A DNA stretch of 64,000 nucleotides from Pseudaeromonas paramecii (GTDB lineage Bacteria; Pseudomonadota; Gammaproteobacteria; Enterobacterales; Aeromonadaceae): NCBI RefSeq assembly GCF_039540575.1, contig NZ_BAABFC010000001.1, forward strand, positions 1 through 64,000, written 5' to 3'. The position numbers were made by a program, and so were the translations under genes. Positions 9,701-16,470 of this stretch are shown in pieces. The stretch's first letter is position 1, and each line of letters begins with the position of its first letter. The notes beneath the pieces were generated by a model. The model did not search any database. It saw only the letters and a list, made by a program, of their open reading frames with translations, and had not been told where the DNA came from.

Positions 9701-11201
9701 GGAAACCTCCCAGATCAGCGAGCGCCTCAAGGAGAAGCTGGCCCAGGCCGAGCTGACCCGCCGGCAGGCCGCCGAGCAGCATCAGCAGATCCAGGGCCGC
9801 TTCACCGAGGCCATGCAGGTGAAGACCGCCCTGCAATCGAGCTTCGAGGCCAAGCGCCAGACCCTGGACGAGTTCCGCCAGGAGCTCTGTGCCATGGGGC
9901 TGCAGGTGGCTGCCGACATGGAGGAGAAGGCCCGGGAGCACAAGCGTCAGGTGGAGGAGCAGCTGGTGCGCACCCGCACCCGCCGCACCCAGGCCGAGGC
10001 CCAGTTCCAGGTCTGCCGCCGGGACATCGACAGCCTGAGCCAGCGCCTTCTGCTGGAAGGCAAGGACTACAGAACTGCCCGCAAGGCCCTGATCCAGCAC
10101 AAGGTGAACTGGAACGAGGTGGTGCGGCTGGCCCGGGACAACGACGTGGAGAAGCGCCTCAACCGCCGCGAGCTGGCCTATCTGGACGGCGACGAGCTGC
10201 GCTCCATCTCCGACAAGGCCCTGGGGGCCCTGCGCCTGGCGGTGGCCCACGACGAGGAGCTGCGGGACACCTTGCGGCTGTCCGAGGGCAATCGCAACAC
10301 GGCCCAGAAGGTGGCCTTCTATGTGAAGGTCTATCGCTATCTCAAGGAGCGGATCCGTCACGACATCATCCGCTCGGACGATCCGGTGGAAGCCATCGAA
10401 GAGATGGAGATCGAGCTCTCCCGCCTGGCCGAAGAGCTGAAGCAGCGTGAGACTCACCTGTCGCTCTCTTCCACCGAGGTGGCGGCCAAGATCAACAACA
10501 TCATCCGCCGGGAGCAGAACCGCATCCGGGTGCTCAACCAGGGGCTGCAGAACATCGCCTTCGGTCAGGTACGCGGCGTACGGCTCAACGTCAACGTGCG
10601 GGAGGCCTATGGCCGACTGCTCAGCGCCCTGGGGGAGCAGGCCACCCTGCACCAGGACCTGTTTGCCGACAACCAGATGAGCTTCTCCGAGGCCATGGCC
10701 AAGCTGTTTGGCCGCCTCAACCCCCACATCGATCAGGGCGAGCGTTCCTATCAGGTGTTGGGGGAGGCACTCTTGGACTACCGCAACTACCTGGAGCTGG
10801 AGATTGAGGTGCAGCGGGGCGTGGACGGCTGGCTGCGGGCCGAGAGCGGCGCCCTGTCCACCGGCGAGGCCATCGGCACCGGCCAGGCCATCTTGCTGAT
10901 GGTGCTGCAAAGCTGGGAGGAGGATTCCAAGCGGCTGCGGGCCAAGGAGATGCAGCCTTGCCGCCTGCTGTTCCTCGATGAGGCGGCGCGGCTGGATGCC
11001 AAGTCCATCGCCACCCTGTTCGAGCTGTGCGAACGGCAGGACATGCAGCTGCTCATCGCCGCGCCGGAGAACATCAGCCCGGAGAAGGGCACCACCTACA
11101 AGCTGATCCGCAAGGTGCACGGCCAGCATGAACACGTGCACGTGGTGGGCCTGCGTGGCTTCGGCTACACCAGCGGCGACGAGGTGCGTCTGAACGCCTG
11201 A
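6759..11201 (+). CDS. mukB: chromosome condensin ATPase MukB
   Basis: MukB is the SMC-like ATPase of MukBEF, which extrudes DNA loops and works with topoisomerase IV. The 1480-residue protein has the Walker A motif G-G-N-G-A-G-K-S-T (34-42), long Gln/Glu/Ala-rich coiled-coil arms, a hinge near residues 680-780, the ABC signature L-S-T-G-E (about 1366-1370) and Walker B L-L-F-L-D-E (1403-1408). The length compares with 1486 in E. coli. A strong terminator starts five bases after the stop. The C-terminal tail after G-L-R-G-F is short and acidic. Confidence 0.97.
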   Translation: MSMRGKIKSFTMVNWNGFFARTFEMDALVTTLSGGNGAGKSTSMAALITALIPDQSLLHFRNTTEAGSSSASRDKGLYGKLKRGHCYSLLDVVNSRDQRIWVGVHLEQVANRDNKVNITPFALLEVPDEVAPTDLLLERLDDGKAKVRAFADLRKAAAELGALKVAKFNSVTDYHNFMFEYGITPKKLRDQKDRSRFYRLIEASLYGGISSSISRSLREYLLPENSGVRKAFQDMEAAIYENRRTLDAIRETQGQRDLFRNLITETTHYVAADYVRNSAEKSRLSEGALHWRRQLQDKHRLVREEKQRAIYLADEVEQMSARETQLTDELEVASEHLAKVINAVALNGKIAQYAEDVTDLSQRLEEQLAISEEIAEQKAELEGRKGQAEAEVDSLKSQLADYQQALDVQQTRAIQYRQARQALQAARELCNLPQLEPETLGHFQQQAKHQEQAQTEALLALQQRFNLARAAADQYESALALLTGIMGPVARSEAWSQSQALLKQADEARQLQARGQAIVRTLQEAERNQQQRSRLQAEVSELSQALGQPLASEADLALAIELTQAAQEDVQGRLREAAESRIGVQQRLQPTQERIETLRKLAPAYLIAQEKLDKLRELCGEALENPQAVSQAMHKTLEAERATEASKNKLHERKLSLESLIRRLQNVGGAADEGLLRIAEQLHGTLLSDVYDDISLEDAPYYSALYGPARNAIVVADLDAAVTTLGGLEDLPEDIYLIQGNPDAFDEDLLEASERGQALVVRASDRQLRYSRFPHQPQFGRAAREQRIAALESEREALIEEHAKLAFEQQKLSRTYHHFSQFIAEHQNVAFLPDPEEELAIKQAQLREWQGQLEQAQQQQGQLQAALQQQGQRLTRLQRLEPQWHLLAQGDLDEQLAQLRAQQAQLEEAQQWLARHGAALLKLAEQQHLLKEDPQGIEALQEQLQQAEQQLSLLRRQSFALDELQGRVPHLAYADAESMLGETSQISERLKEKLAQAELTRRQAAEQHQQIQGRFTEAMQVKTALQSSFEAKRQTLDEFRQELCAMGLQVAADMEEKAREHKRQVEEQLVRTRTRRTQAEAQFQVCRRDIDSLSQRLLLEGKDYRTARKALIQHKVNWNEVVRLARDNDVEKRLNRRELAYLDGDELRSISDKALGALRLAVAHDEELRDTLRLSEGNRNTAQKVAFYVKVYRYLKERIRHDIIRSDDPVEAIEEMEIELSRLAEELKQRETHLSLSSTEVAAKINNIIRREQNRIRVLNQGLQNIAFGQVRGVRLNVNVREAYGRLLSALGEQATLHQDLFADNQMSFSEAMAKLFGRLNPHIDQGERSYQVLGEALLDYRNYLELEIEVQRGVDGWLRAESGALSTGEAIGTGQAILLMVLQSWEEDSKRLRAKEMQPCRLLFLDEAARLDAKSIATLFELCERQDMQLLIAAPENISPEKGTTYKLIRKVHGQHEHVHVVGLRGFGYTSGDEVRLNA

Positions 11202-11205
11202 TGGA

Positions 11206-11230
11206 GGGGGCCCGAGTGCCCCCTTTTTTT
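11206..11230 (+). terminator. mukFEB operon terminator
   Basis: GC-only 6-bp stem (GGGGGC at 11206-11211 with GCCCCC at 11218-11223) followed by seven T. It directly follows mukB. The next gene starts only 35 bases beyond it without an obvious promoter, so partial readthrough may feed that gene. Confidence 0.85.
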
Positions 11231-11264
11231 ATTGGTAATGGGTCTGCAGCAGGGCAGGGAAGGC

Positions 11265-12209
11265 ATGCACGAGGCACTGGAACACGATGGCACCCGTTTG
11301 CTGGTGGCGGCCCTGCTAGGGGAGGCGCCGGTACGGGTGCGCAAACGCTGGGCCTTGCTGCAACTGGCGCTGTGGCAGGAGCAGGGGCTGGCGGAGGATC
11401 TGGGGGAGGGGCGCTATCGCCTCACCCCTTTGGGCCGCCAACGGCTGGGCCAGCTGCAGACCGAGCAGCAGATCCTGTCCGCTGGCAGTGCCGAGGCGCG
11501 CTTGCAGGCCCTGGGGCTGGAGTTGCCGGCCCGCTGCCACCGTCAGGTGCTGGGAGCCTTGCTGCACGGCGATCGCCAGCATGCCTGGCCGGAGGTGGAG
11601 CTGACGGCATTGCGGGAGTCGGGGATTGAGCCCAGTCAGGATGGCCTGCTGCGGCTGCGATCCTCGGTGCCCTTCAGCCTGTTTTTCAGCGAGGGCGGCA
11701 TGCTGGATGCGGCCCCCATTCTGGCCACCTTGGGAGAGCTGGCCCTGCCGGAGCCGGCCCTGGCTCGGCTCACCAAGCTGTTGTGGGCCCAGGCGCCGGC
11801 CCAGCGGGTGCTCACCGTGAGCCGGCGCAGCGGCTATGTCAGCCTGCCGCAGGAGACGGGCCAGCTGCTGTTGCTCTCGCCGCCCGAGTGTCCGGCGCTG
11901 GCGACCCGCTTCATGCAGGCCATGACGCCGGGGGTGGCCTGGGGGCAGGTAGGGGATCTGCATCCCCAGGCCCTGGCCCAGGCCCAGAGCCTGGCCGAGG
12001 CACTGGGTCGCCCATTGCGGCTGGCCCTGCCGGCGCGCTGGCCCGAGTTCGTTCGCCACTATGCCCAGCCCCTGCCAGAAGGGCAGCGCTGGTCGGCCAC
12101 GGCCCTGGGCAGTGGCTTGGCGGCCTTGCTGGCGCCCCTGGTGGACAGTGGTAGCTGGTTGCCGTTAGAGGCCTATTGCCTGGGCCAGCAGTGGCAGCTG
12201 CTGGGTTGA
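11265..12209 (+). CDS. putative degenerate TOPRIM (JetD/MksG-like) protein
   Basis: I do not recognise this 314-residue protein with certainty. The first 65 residues look like a winged helix ending in R-L-T-P-L-G. Residues 128-165 contain L-R-L-R-S-S-V-P-F-S and L-G-E-L-A-L-P-E. Residues 180-250 follow the plan of the DUF2220 TOPRIM domain of JetD/MksG, the fourth subunit of MksBEFG/Wadjet: a V-L-T-V strand, a P-x-E-C-P-A-L turn, then G-D-L-H-P-Q-A-L where active homologues have G-D-I-D-x-x-G. The expected Glu after V-L-T-V is Ser186 and the second Asp is His233, so it would be catalytically dead. The ATG at 11265 has GGGAAGG nearby; an upstream ATG at 11232 abuts the terminator. Family assignment is an inference. 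Confidence 0.55.
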   Translation: MHEALEHDGTRLLVAALLGEAPVRVRKRWALLQLALWQEQGLAEDLGEGRYRLTPLGRQRLGQLQTEQQILSAGSAEARLQALGLELPARCHRQVLGALLHGDRQHAWPEVELTALRESGIEPSQDGLLRLRSSVPFSLFFSEGGMLDAAPILATLGELALPEPALARLTKLLWAQAPAQRVLTVSRRSGYVSLPQETGQLLLLSPPECPALATRFMQAMTPGVAWGQVGDLHPQALAQAQSLAEALGRPLRLALPARWPEFVRHYAQPLPEGQRWSATALGSGLAALLAPLVDSGSWLPLEAYCLGQQWQLLG

Positions 12210-12246
12210 CCGCCCGGCAGGCAGACGTGATGAAAAGCATTTTTTG

Positions 12247-12268
12247 CCACCCGCTCGGGTGGTATAAC
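12247..12268 (+). promoter_or_regulatory. aspC promoter with inverted repeat in the spacer
   Basis: TATAAC (12263-12268) with an extended -10 TGG just before it, about 75 bases upstream of aspC. The bases immediately upstream (12247-12262) form a perfect 7-2-7 inverted repeat (CCACCCG..CGGGTGG). There is no T tract after it on either strand, so it looks more like an operator than a terminator. No good -35 box is present, consistent with an extended -10 promoter. Confidence 0.5.
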
Positions 12269-12342
12269 AGGCGGGCCGTACCGAGTATCTCGGCTTGTGC
12301 CCGCAAGACGAGCCCATTCTCACCTACAGGACAGGGACTAAC

Positions 12343-13533
12343 ATGTTTGAGAAGGTAACCGCCGCGCCCGCGGATCCCATTCTGGGATTGACCGAAGAGT
12401 TTCGTAACGACAGCCGCACCGACAAGATCAACCTGGGGGTCGGCATCTACAAGAACGAAGCTGGCGAGACGCCGATCCTGCGTTGCGTCAAGCAGGCCGA
12501 GCAGATCCTGCTGGAAACGGAAAAGACCAAGAACTACCTCTCCATCGAAGGCACCGCCGAGTACGGCCAGCAGGTTCAGATCCTGCTGTTTGGTGCCGAT
12601 CACGAGATCCTGGCCAGCCAGCGGGCCCGTACCGCTCAGGCGCCGGGGGGCACAGGTGCCCTGCGCATCGGTGCCGAGTTCCTGGCTCGCCAGCAGATCG
12701 CCCGCAAGGTGTGGATCTCCAACCCCACCTGGGTCAACCACTTCCAAGTGTTCGGCGCCGCCGGCATGGAGACCGCCGAATACCGCTACTACAGCCCGGT
12801 GACCCGCGGGCTGGACTTTGACGGCATGGTGGCGGATCTGAGCCAGGCCGCCCCCGGCGATGTGGTGCTGCTGCACGGCTGCTGCCATAACCCCACCGGC
12901 ATAGATCCGACCCTGGAGCAGTGGGAAACCCTGGCCAAGCTCTGTGCCGACAAGCAGCTGCTGCCCTTCTTCGACTTCGCCTATCAGGGCTTTGCCAAGG
13001 GTGTGGATGAAGACGCCGCCGGCCTGCGGCTGTTCACCCGTCATCATCGCGAGATGCTGGTGGCCAGCTCCTTCTCCAAGAACTTCGGTCTGTATAACGA
13101 GCGGGTGGGCGCCTTCACCCTGGTAACCGACAGCGCCCAGGTGGCCCAGGTGGCCTTCAGCCAGGTGAAGACCACCATTCGTGCCAACTACTCCAACCCG
13201 CCGGCCCACGGCGCCGCCGTGGTGACCACTGTGCTCAAGGATCCGGTCCTGAAGGCCCAGTGGATCGACGAGGTGAAGGAGATGCGGGATCGCATCTGGA
13301 AGATGCGCGAGCTGTTTGTCGCCACCCTGAAGGCCGAAGGCGTGAGCCAGGACTTCAGCTTCATGACCGAGCAAAACGGCATGTTCTCCTTCTCCGGCCT
13401 GTCCAAGGAGCAGGTGGCGCGGCTGAAAAACGAGTTCGGCGTCTACATCGTCGGCTCAGGCCGCATCAGCGTGGCGGGGATCACCCAGTCCAACATAGGC
13501 CCCCTGTGCCAGGCCATCGCCAAGGTGCTCTAA
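12343..13533 (+). CDS. aspC: aspartate aminotransferase
   Basis: AspC is a PLP enzyme exchanging amino groups between aspartate and 2-oxoglutarate and can also act on aromatic amino acids. The 396-residue length equals that of E. coli AspC. The PLP lysine is Lys246 in S-F-S-K-N-F-G, with the conserved C-H-N-P-T-G and D-F-A-Y-Q-G-F motifs. The ATG follows AGGACAGGG and begins M-F-E as in E. coli. aspC also lies close to mukB in E. coli, so the synteny supports the call. It has its own promoter-like site and terminator, so it is probably monocistronic. Confidence 0.96.
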   Translation: MFEKVTAAPADPILGLTEEFRNDSRTDKINLGVGIYKNEAGETPILRCVKQAEQILLETEKTKNYLSIEGTAEYGQQVQILLFGADHEILASQRARTAQAPGGTGALRIGAEFLARQQIARKVWISNPTWVNHFQVFGAAGMETAEYRYYSPVTRGLDFDGMVADLSQAAPGDVVLLHGCCHNPTGIDPTLEQWETLAKLCADKQLLPFFDFAYQGFAKGVDEDAAGLRLFTRHHREMLVASSFSKNFGLYNERVGAFTLVTDSAQVAQVAFSQVKTTIRANYSNPPAHGAAVVTTVLKDPVLKAQWIDEVKEMRDRIWKMRELFVATLKAEGVSQDFSFMTEQNGMFSFSGLSKEQVARLKNEFGVYIVGSGRISVAGITQSNIGPLCQAIAKVL

Positions 13534-13553
13534 GCCCGGCCGTTATGGAAGAA

Positions 13554-13578
13554 CCCCGCCTGGCGCGGGGTTTTTTTT
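13554..13578 (+). terminator. aspC terminator
   Basis: CCCCGC/GCGGGG stem with a 5-base loop followed by eight T, 20 bases after the aspC stop. A textbook intrinsic terminator. Confidence 0.9.
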
Positions 13579-13669
13579 GGCAATTCCCTGCCTTCAGAGG
13601 GTTGATCCCGTCGTCCAATGGCGCAGGATAGGGCTTCCGTTAGCCTGGGTGAACCTACAAGGAGTCCCG

Positions 13670-14326
13670 ATGAGCCTACCCTGCCTGGTGATTGGCAATT
13701 GCAACTATTCCAGCTGGTCCCTGCGTCCCTTCATGGCCCTGCGCCATGCCGGCATCCCGTTTGAACTCAAAAAACTCTGGCTGGATACCCCGGAATTCCA
13801 CCCTCAGGTGGCAGCCCTGGGGGGCGGCCGTACCGTGCCTTTGCTGGTGCTGCCACAGCAGACCCTCTGGGAGTCGCTGGCCATCTGCGAATACGCCGCC
13901 GACGTCAATCCGGCCTTGTGGCCGGCCGATCTCCTGGTGCGGGCCCAGGCCAGGAGCCTGGCCTGTGAGATGCACGCCGGCTTCACGGCATTGCGCTCTG
14001 AGTTGCCCATGAATATCCGCGCCCGGCGCCGGGTCAGCCTGTCGGCGGCGGCCCAGGCAGATCTGGTGCGTCTGTTCACCCTGTGGCAGTCCTGCCGTGA
14101 GGCCCATGGCAGTGCGGGCCCCTGGCTGTTTGGCTCCTACAGCGTGGCCGATGCCATGTTCATGCCGGTGGCTTCGCGCCTGGCCACCTACGGCATCGAC
14201 TGTCCGCCTGTGGCCGCCGCCTACCGCGACACCCTGCTGGGTGATCCGCATTTTGCCGACTGGCAGGCCATGGCCCTGGCGGAAACCCAGGTGGTGGCGA
14301 TGGACGAGGCCGGCGAGCCGGTATAA
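13670..14326 (+). CDS. glutathione S-transferase family protein
   Basis: A 218-residue protein with a thioredoxin-fold N-terminus (N-C-N-Y-S-S-W-S-L-R-P) and a G-R-T-V-P-L-L motif with the GST cis-proline, then W-E-S-L-A-I-C-E-Y as the glutathione-contacting segment. The C-terminal half is helical, with the S-V-A-D-A-M-F N-capping motif typical of GSTs. It probably conjugates or reduces small electrophiles; the substrate is unknown. CAAGGAG precedes the ATG. It stands alone between the aspC terminator and a bidirectional palindrome shared with the convergent chemoreceptor gene. Confidence 0.85.
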   Translation: MSLPCLVIGNCNYSSWSLRPFMALRHAGIPFELKKLWLDTPEFHPQVAALGGGRTVPLLVLPQQTLWESLAICEYAADVNPALWPADLLVRAQARSLACEMHAGFTALRSELPMNIRARRRVSLSAAAQADLVRLFTLWQSCREAHGSAGPWLFGSYSVADAMFMPVASRLATYGIDCPPVAAAYRDTLLGDPHFADWQAMALAETQVVAMDEAGEPV

Positions 14327-14355
14327 AAAAACGCCGTCCTAGGACGGCGTTTTTG
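14325..14355. terminator. bidirectional terminator
   Basis: Perfect 20-base palindrome (14331-14350) with six A on the left and T's on the right, so a T tract exists on both strands. It separates the convergent GST gene and chemoreceptor gene. Confidence 0.85.
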
Positions 14356-14374
14356 TTCAACCAAAAACCTGTGA

Positions 14375-16066
14375 TTAGGCGGGCAGCCGATAGCTCATCA
14401 CCATGGCTTCCATGCCTTCGGCCGAGTGCCGCAGGCTGTGGCCGGTCTGCCCCAGCTCCTTGGCCACGTGTTCCGTCTCTTCCACCGCATCGCGGATCAC
14501 CACCAGGGCATCGGTGACCTGGTTGGCTACTTGGGTCTGCTGTTCGGCGGCGGCGGCAATCATGTCGCTGTGCTCGGCCAGCTCGCCGGTCTGGCGGGCG
14601 ATGGCCAGGAAGCGCTCGCTGGCATCCGTCGCCTGATCCCGCGCCTGCTGGGCGGTGGCGACACTGGTCTGCATCTGGGTGACTGCCTGGCGAGTCTGCT
14701 GCTGCAGGGCGCCGATCATCTCATCGATCTCCCGGGTGGCCAACTGGGTGCGTTTGGCCAGCTGGCGCACCTCGTCAGCCACCACGGCAAAACCGCGACC
14801 GTGCTCACCGGCCCGGGCGGCCTCGATGGCAGCATTCAAGGCCAGCAGGTTGGTCTGATCCGAGATGCCGTTGATGGTGTCCACCACCGAGCTTATCAGG
14901 CTGACCTTGTCATACACCTGGTTCACCGAGTCAGCGCTGGAGTCCAGATCCCGGGTCAGCAGGCCGATGGCCTGAATGGTGTTGTCTATCTTGCCGACAC
15001 CACCGTTGGCCAACTGATCCGTTTCCTGGGCACTGCAGGCGGAGTGTTGGGCATTTTGTGCCACTTCCTTGATGGTGGTGACCATCTCCTCCATGGACGC
15101 GGCCAGGGTATCCAGTCGCTGGCGTTGCTCCAGGATGGCACCGCCTACCTCCACCATGCCGTCGTTGAGCTGGCTGGAGGCGGCCGACAGGGAGTGGGCA
15201 TTTTCCTGCTGCTGAGTCAGCAGACCGGTGAGCTGCTGCCGGGTGCTCTCCAGCGCACGGTTGATGGTGGCGAACTCATCCTTGCCCTCGGCGTGGATCA
15301 CCTGGCTCAGATCCCGACGGGCGATGGCCTGCAGGCCGGCCAGGGCTACCTTAACCTGGGCCGCCAGGCTGCGGGAGAAGAGGGTGATGAACAGGGCCAG
15401 GGTCAGCAACACCACCAGCAGTATGCCGGCACTGTGCTTGAGGAAGCGGGCAAAGGCGGTATCGGCGGCATCCAGATAGACGCCGGCGCCCAGCACGAAG
15501 TCGCCCACCGGGTAGATAAAGGCGGCCTTGGGCAGCGACTCGCTGCTGCCGGGTTTGTTGTAGTGGTAATAGATCATCTCCGGCTGACCACTGCGGGCGA
15601 TGCGCACCAGCGCCTGGTCGAGATTCTCTGTGTTGCCGTCCAGCAGGATGCCGGTGAGGTGCGAGCCGATGCGGGCATGATCCGGTGGGTAGACCCGCAG
15701 GGCCCCGCTACGGTCGGCCAGGAAGAAGTAACCGGCCCCTTGATCCCAGCGGGCGTTTTCCAACACCGGGGTGACGGTGGCGATGACGGTGGCTTCCGCC
15801 TCCTGGGGCAGGCTGGCCAGATAGTGGGCCATGGTCTCCACCTGGGACTGCAGGTCGTTTAGTATCACGGTGCGGATCTGCTGGCGAGCCTTGTCGGCTG
15901 TGATGGCATTACCGGCCAGGCTCAATACCATCACCAAGGCCAGCAACAGCCGCATCTTGCCGCTGAAGCTCAGGTGGGTGATCAGCCGCGTGAACAGGTT
16001 GCTGTTGGGTTGTCCGGCGGGGGCCACGACTCGGTCGGCCAGGTTGGCCTCCGAATAGCTATGCAT
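14375..16066 (-). CDS. methyl-accepting chemotaxis protein, sCache type
   Basis: A 563-residue chemoreceptor. An unusually long cytosolic N-terminus (about 38 residues) precedes TM1 (39-56). A periplasmic single-Cache-like sensor (57-208) contains Y-F-F-L-A-D-R and Y-P-P-D-H-A-R-I-G and Y-P-V-G-D-F-V-L-G-A-G-V-Y. TM2 is about 211-232, followed by a HAMP-like linker and the coiled-coil signalling domain with the tip E-V-R-Q-L-A-K-R. There is no C-terminal NWETF-type tether, so adaptation enzymes would have to act without it. GAGG precedes the ATG. It is a close paralogue of the next receptor upstream. The Y-P-P-D-H motif suggests a small organic acid or similar ligand, but that is a guess. Confidence 0.93.
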   Translation of the reverse strand: MHSYSEANLADRVVAPAGQPNSNLFTRLITHLSFSGKMRLLLALVMVLSLAGNAITADKARQQIRTVILNDLQSQVETMAHYLASLPQEAEATVIATVTPVLENARWDQGAGYFFLADRSGALRVYPPDHARIGSHLTGILLDGNTENLDQALVRIARSGQPEMIYYHYNKPGSSESLPKAAFIYPVGDFVLGAGVYLDAADTAFARFLKHSAGILLVVLLTLALFITLFSRSLAAQVKVALAGLQAIARRDLSQVIHAEGKDEFATINRALESTRQQLTGLLTQQQENAHSLSAASSQLNDGMVEVGGAILEQRQRLDTLAASMEEMVTTIKEVAQNAQHSACSAQETDQLANGGVGKIDNTIQAIGLLTRDLDSSADSVNQVYDKVSLISSVVDTINGISDQTNLLALNAAIEAARAGEHGRGFAVVADEVRQLAKRTQLATREIDEMIGALQQQTRQAVTQMQTSVATAQQARDQATDASERFLAIARQTGELAEHSDMIAAAAEQQTQVANQVTDALVVIRDAVEETEHVAKELGQTGHSLRHSAEGMEAMVMSYRLPA

Positions 16067-16470
16067 ATCAATACCTCATTTACTTGATAGAAAGGGGCCA
16101 TCTAGCGACGTCCATCCCGCCAAATGTAAGAAATAATTAACAATTCCGGTCTTATGTTGCTGCCGGATCTCTGGGGTGACCTATTAGAGTAATTCCTCAA
16201 CAATCGCGCAATGGGTTGGCAGTTTCTTTGGTTTTAAAAGCGGCAAAATTCGAGATGAACGCCAAATGAGGGGCTCTATTGAAACAATATACTGAGAAAT
16301 CCAGATTTCTTTGAAACCGGATCCGTGGCAGTCATCGATCAGTGGCGAACGAATCTGTTGCCTGGGTGTTAATGAGGGAATGCGGTGGTGGCCAGGTGGG
16401 GGGGAGGGGCGGATTGGTCTTGCGCGTTGAATGAATATGCAGGGCCAGCCGGGCTGGCCCTGCATTGGGA
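16067..16470. other. 404-bp spacer between tandem chemoreceptor genes
   Basis: No credible gene on either strand. It is less GC-rich than its surroundings, with AT-rich stretches around 16120-16145 and 16225-16320 that probably hold the promoter of the downstream receptor gene (minus strand). I could not find a convincing sigma-70 or sigma-28 promoter. Its far end carries the terminator-like stem of the upstream receptor. Confidence 0.6.
16438..16464 (-). terminator. stem-loop ending the upstream chemoreceptor transcript
   Basis: Perfect 12-3-12 inverted repeat seven bases beyond the stop of the 16471-18171 gene. The following minus-strand bases (TATTCATTC) are only moderately T-rich, so termination efficiency is uncertain. 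Confidence 0.6.

Noticed and set aside
8724..11141. An 805-codon open frame antisense to mukB
   Set aside because: Composition (Leu/Gly/Gln/His rich) is what the complement of a high-GC coiled-coil gene gives; no motifs and no ribosome site.
12210..12342. Palindrome before aspC as a terminator for the TOPRIM-like gene
   Set aside because: No T tract follows the stem on the plus strand; it abuts a -10 box instead.
14426..15862. A long plus-strand frame opposite the first chemoreceptor
   Set aside because: Shadow of the receptor; the reverse strand carries complete receptor motifs.
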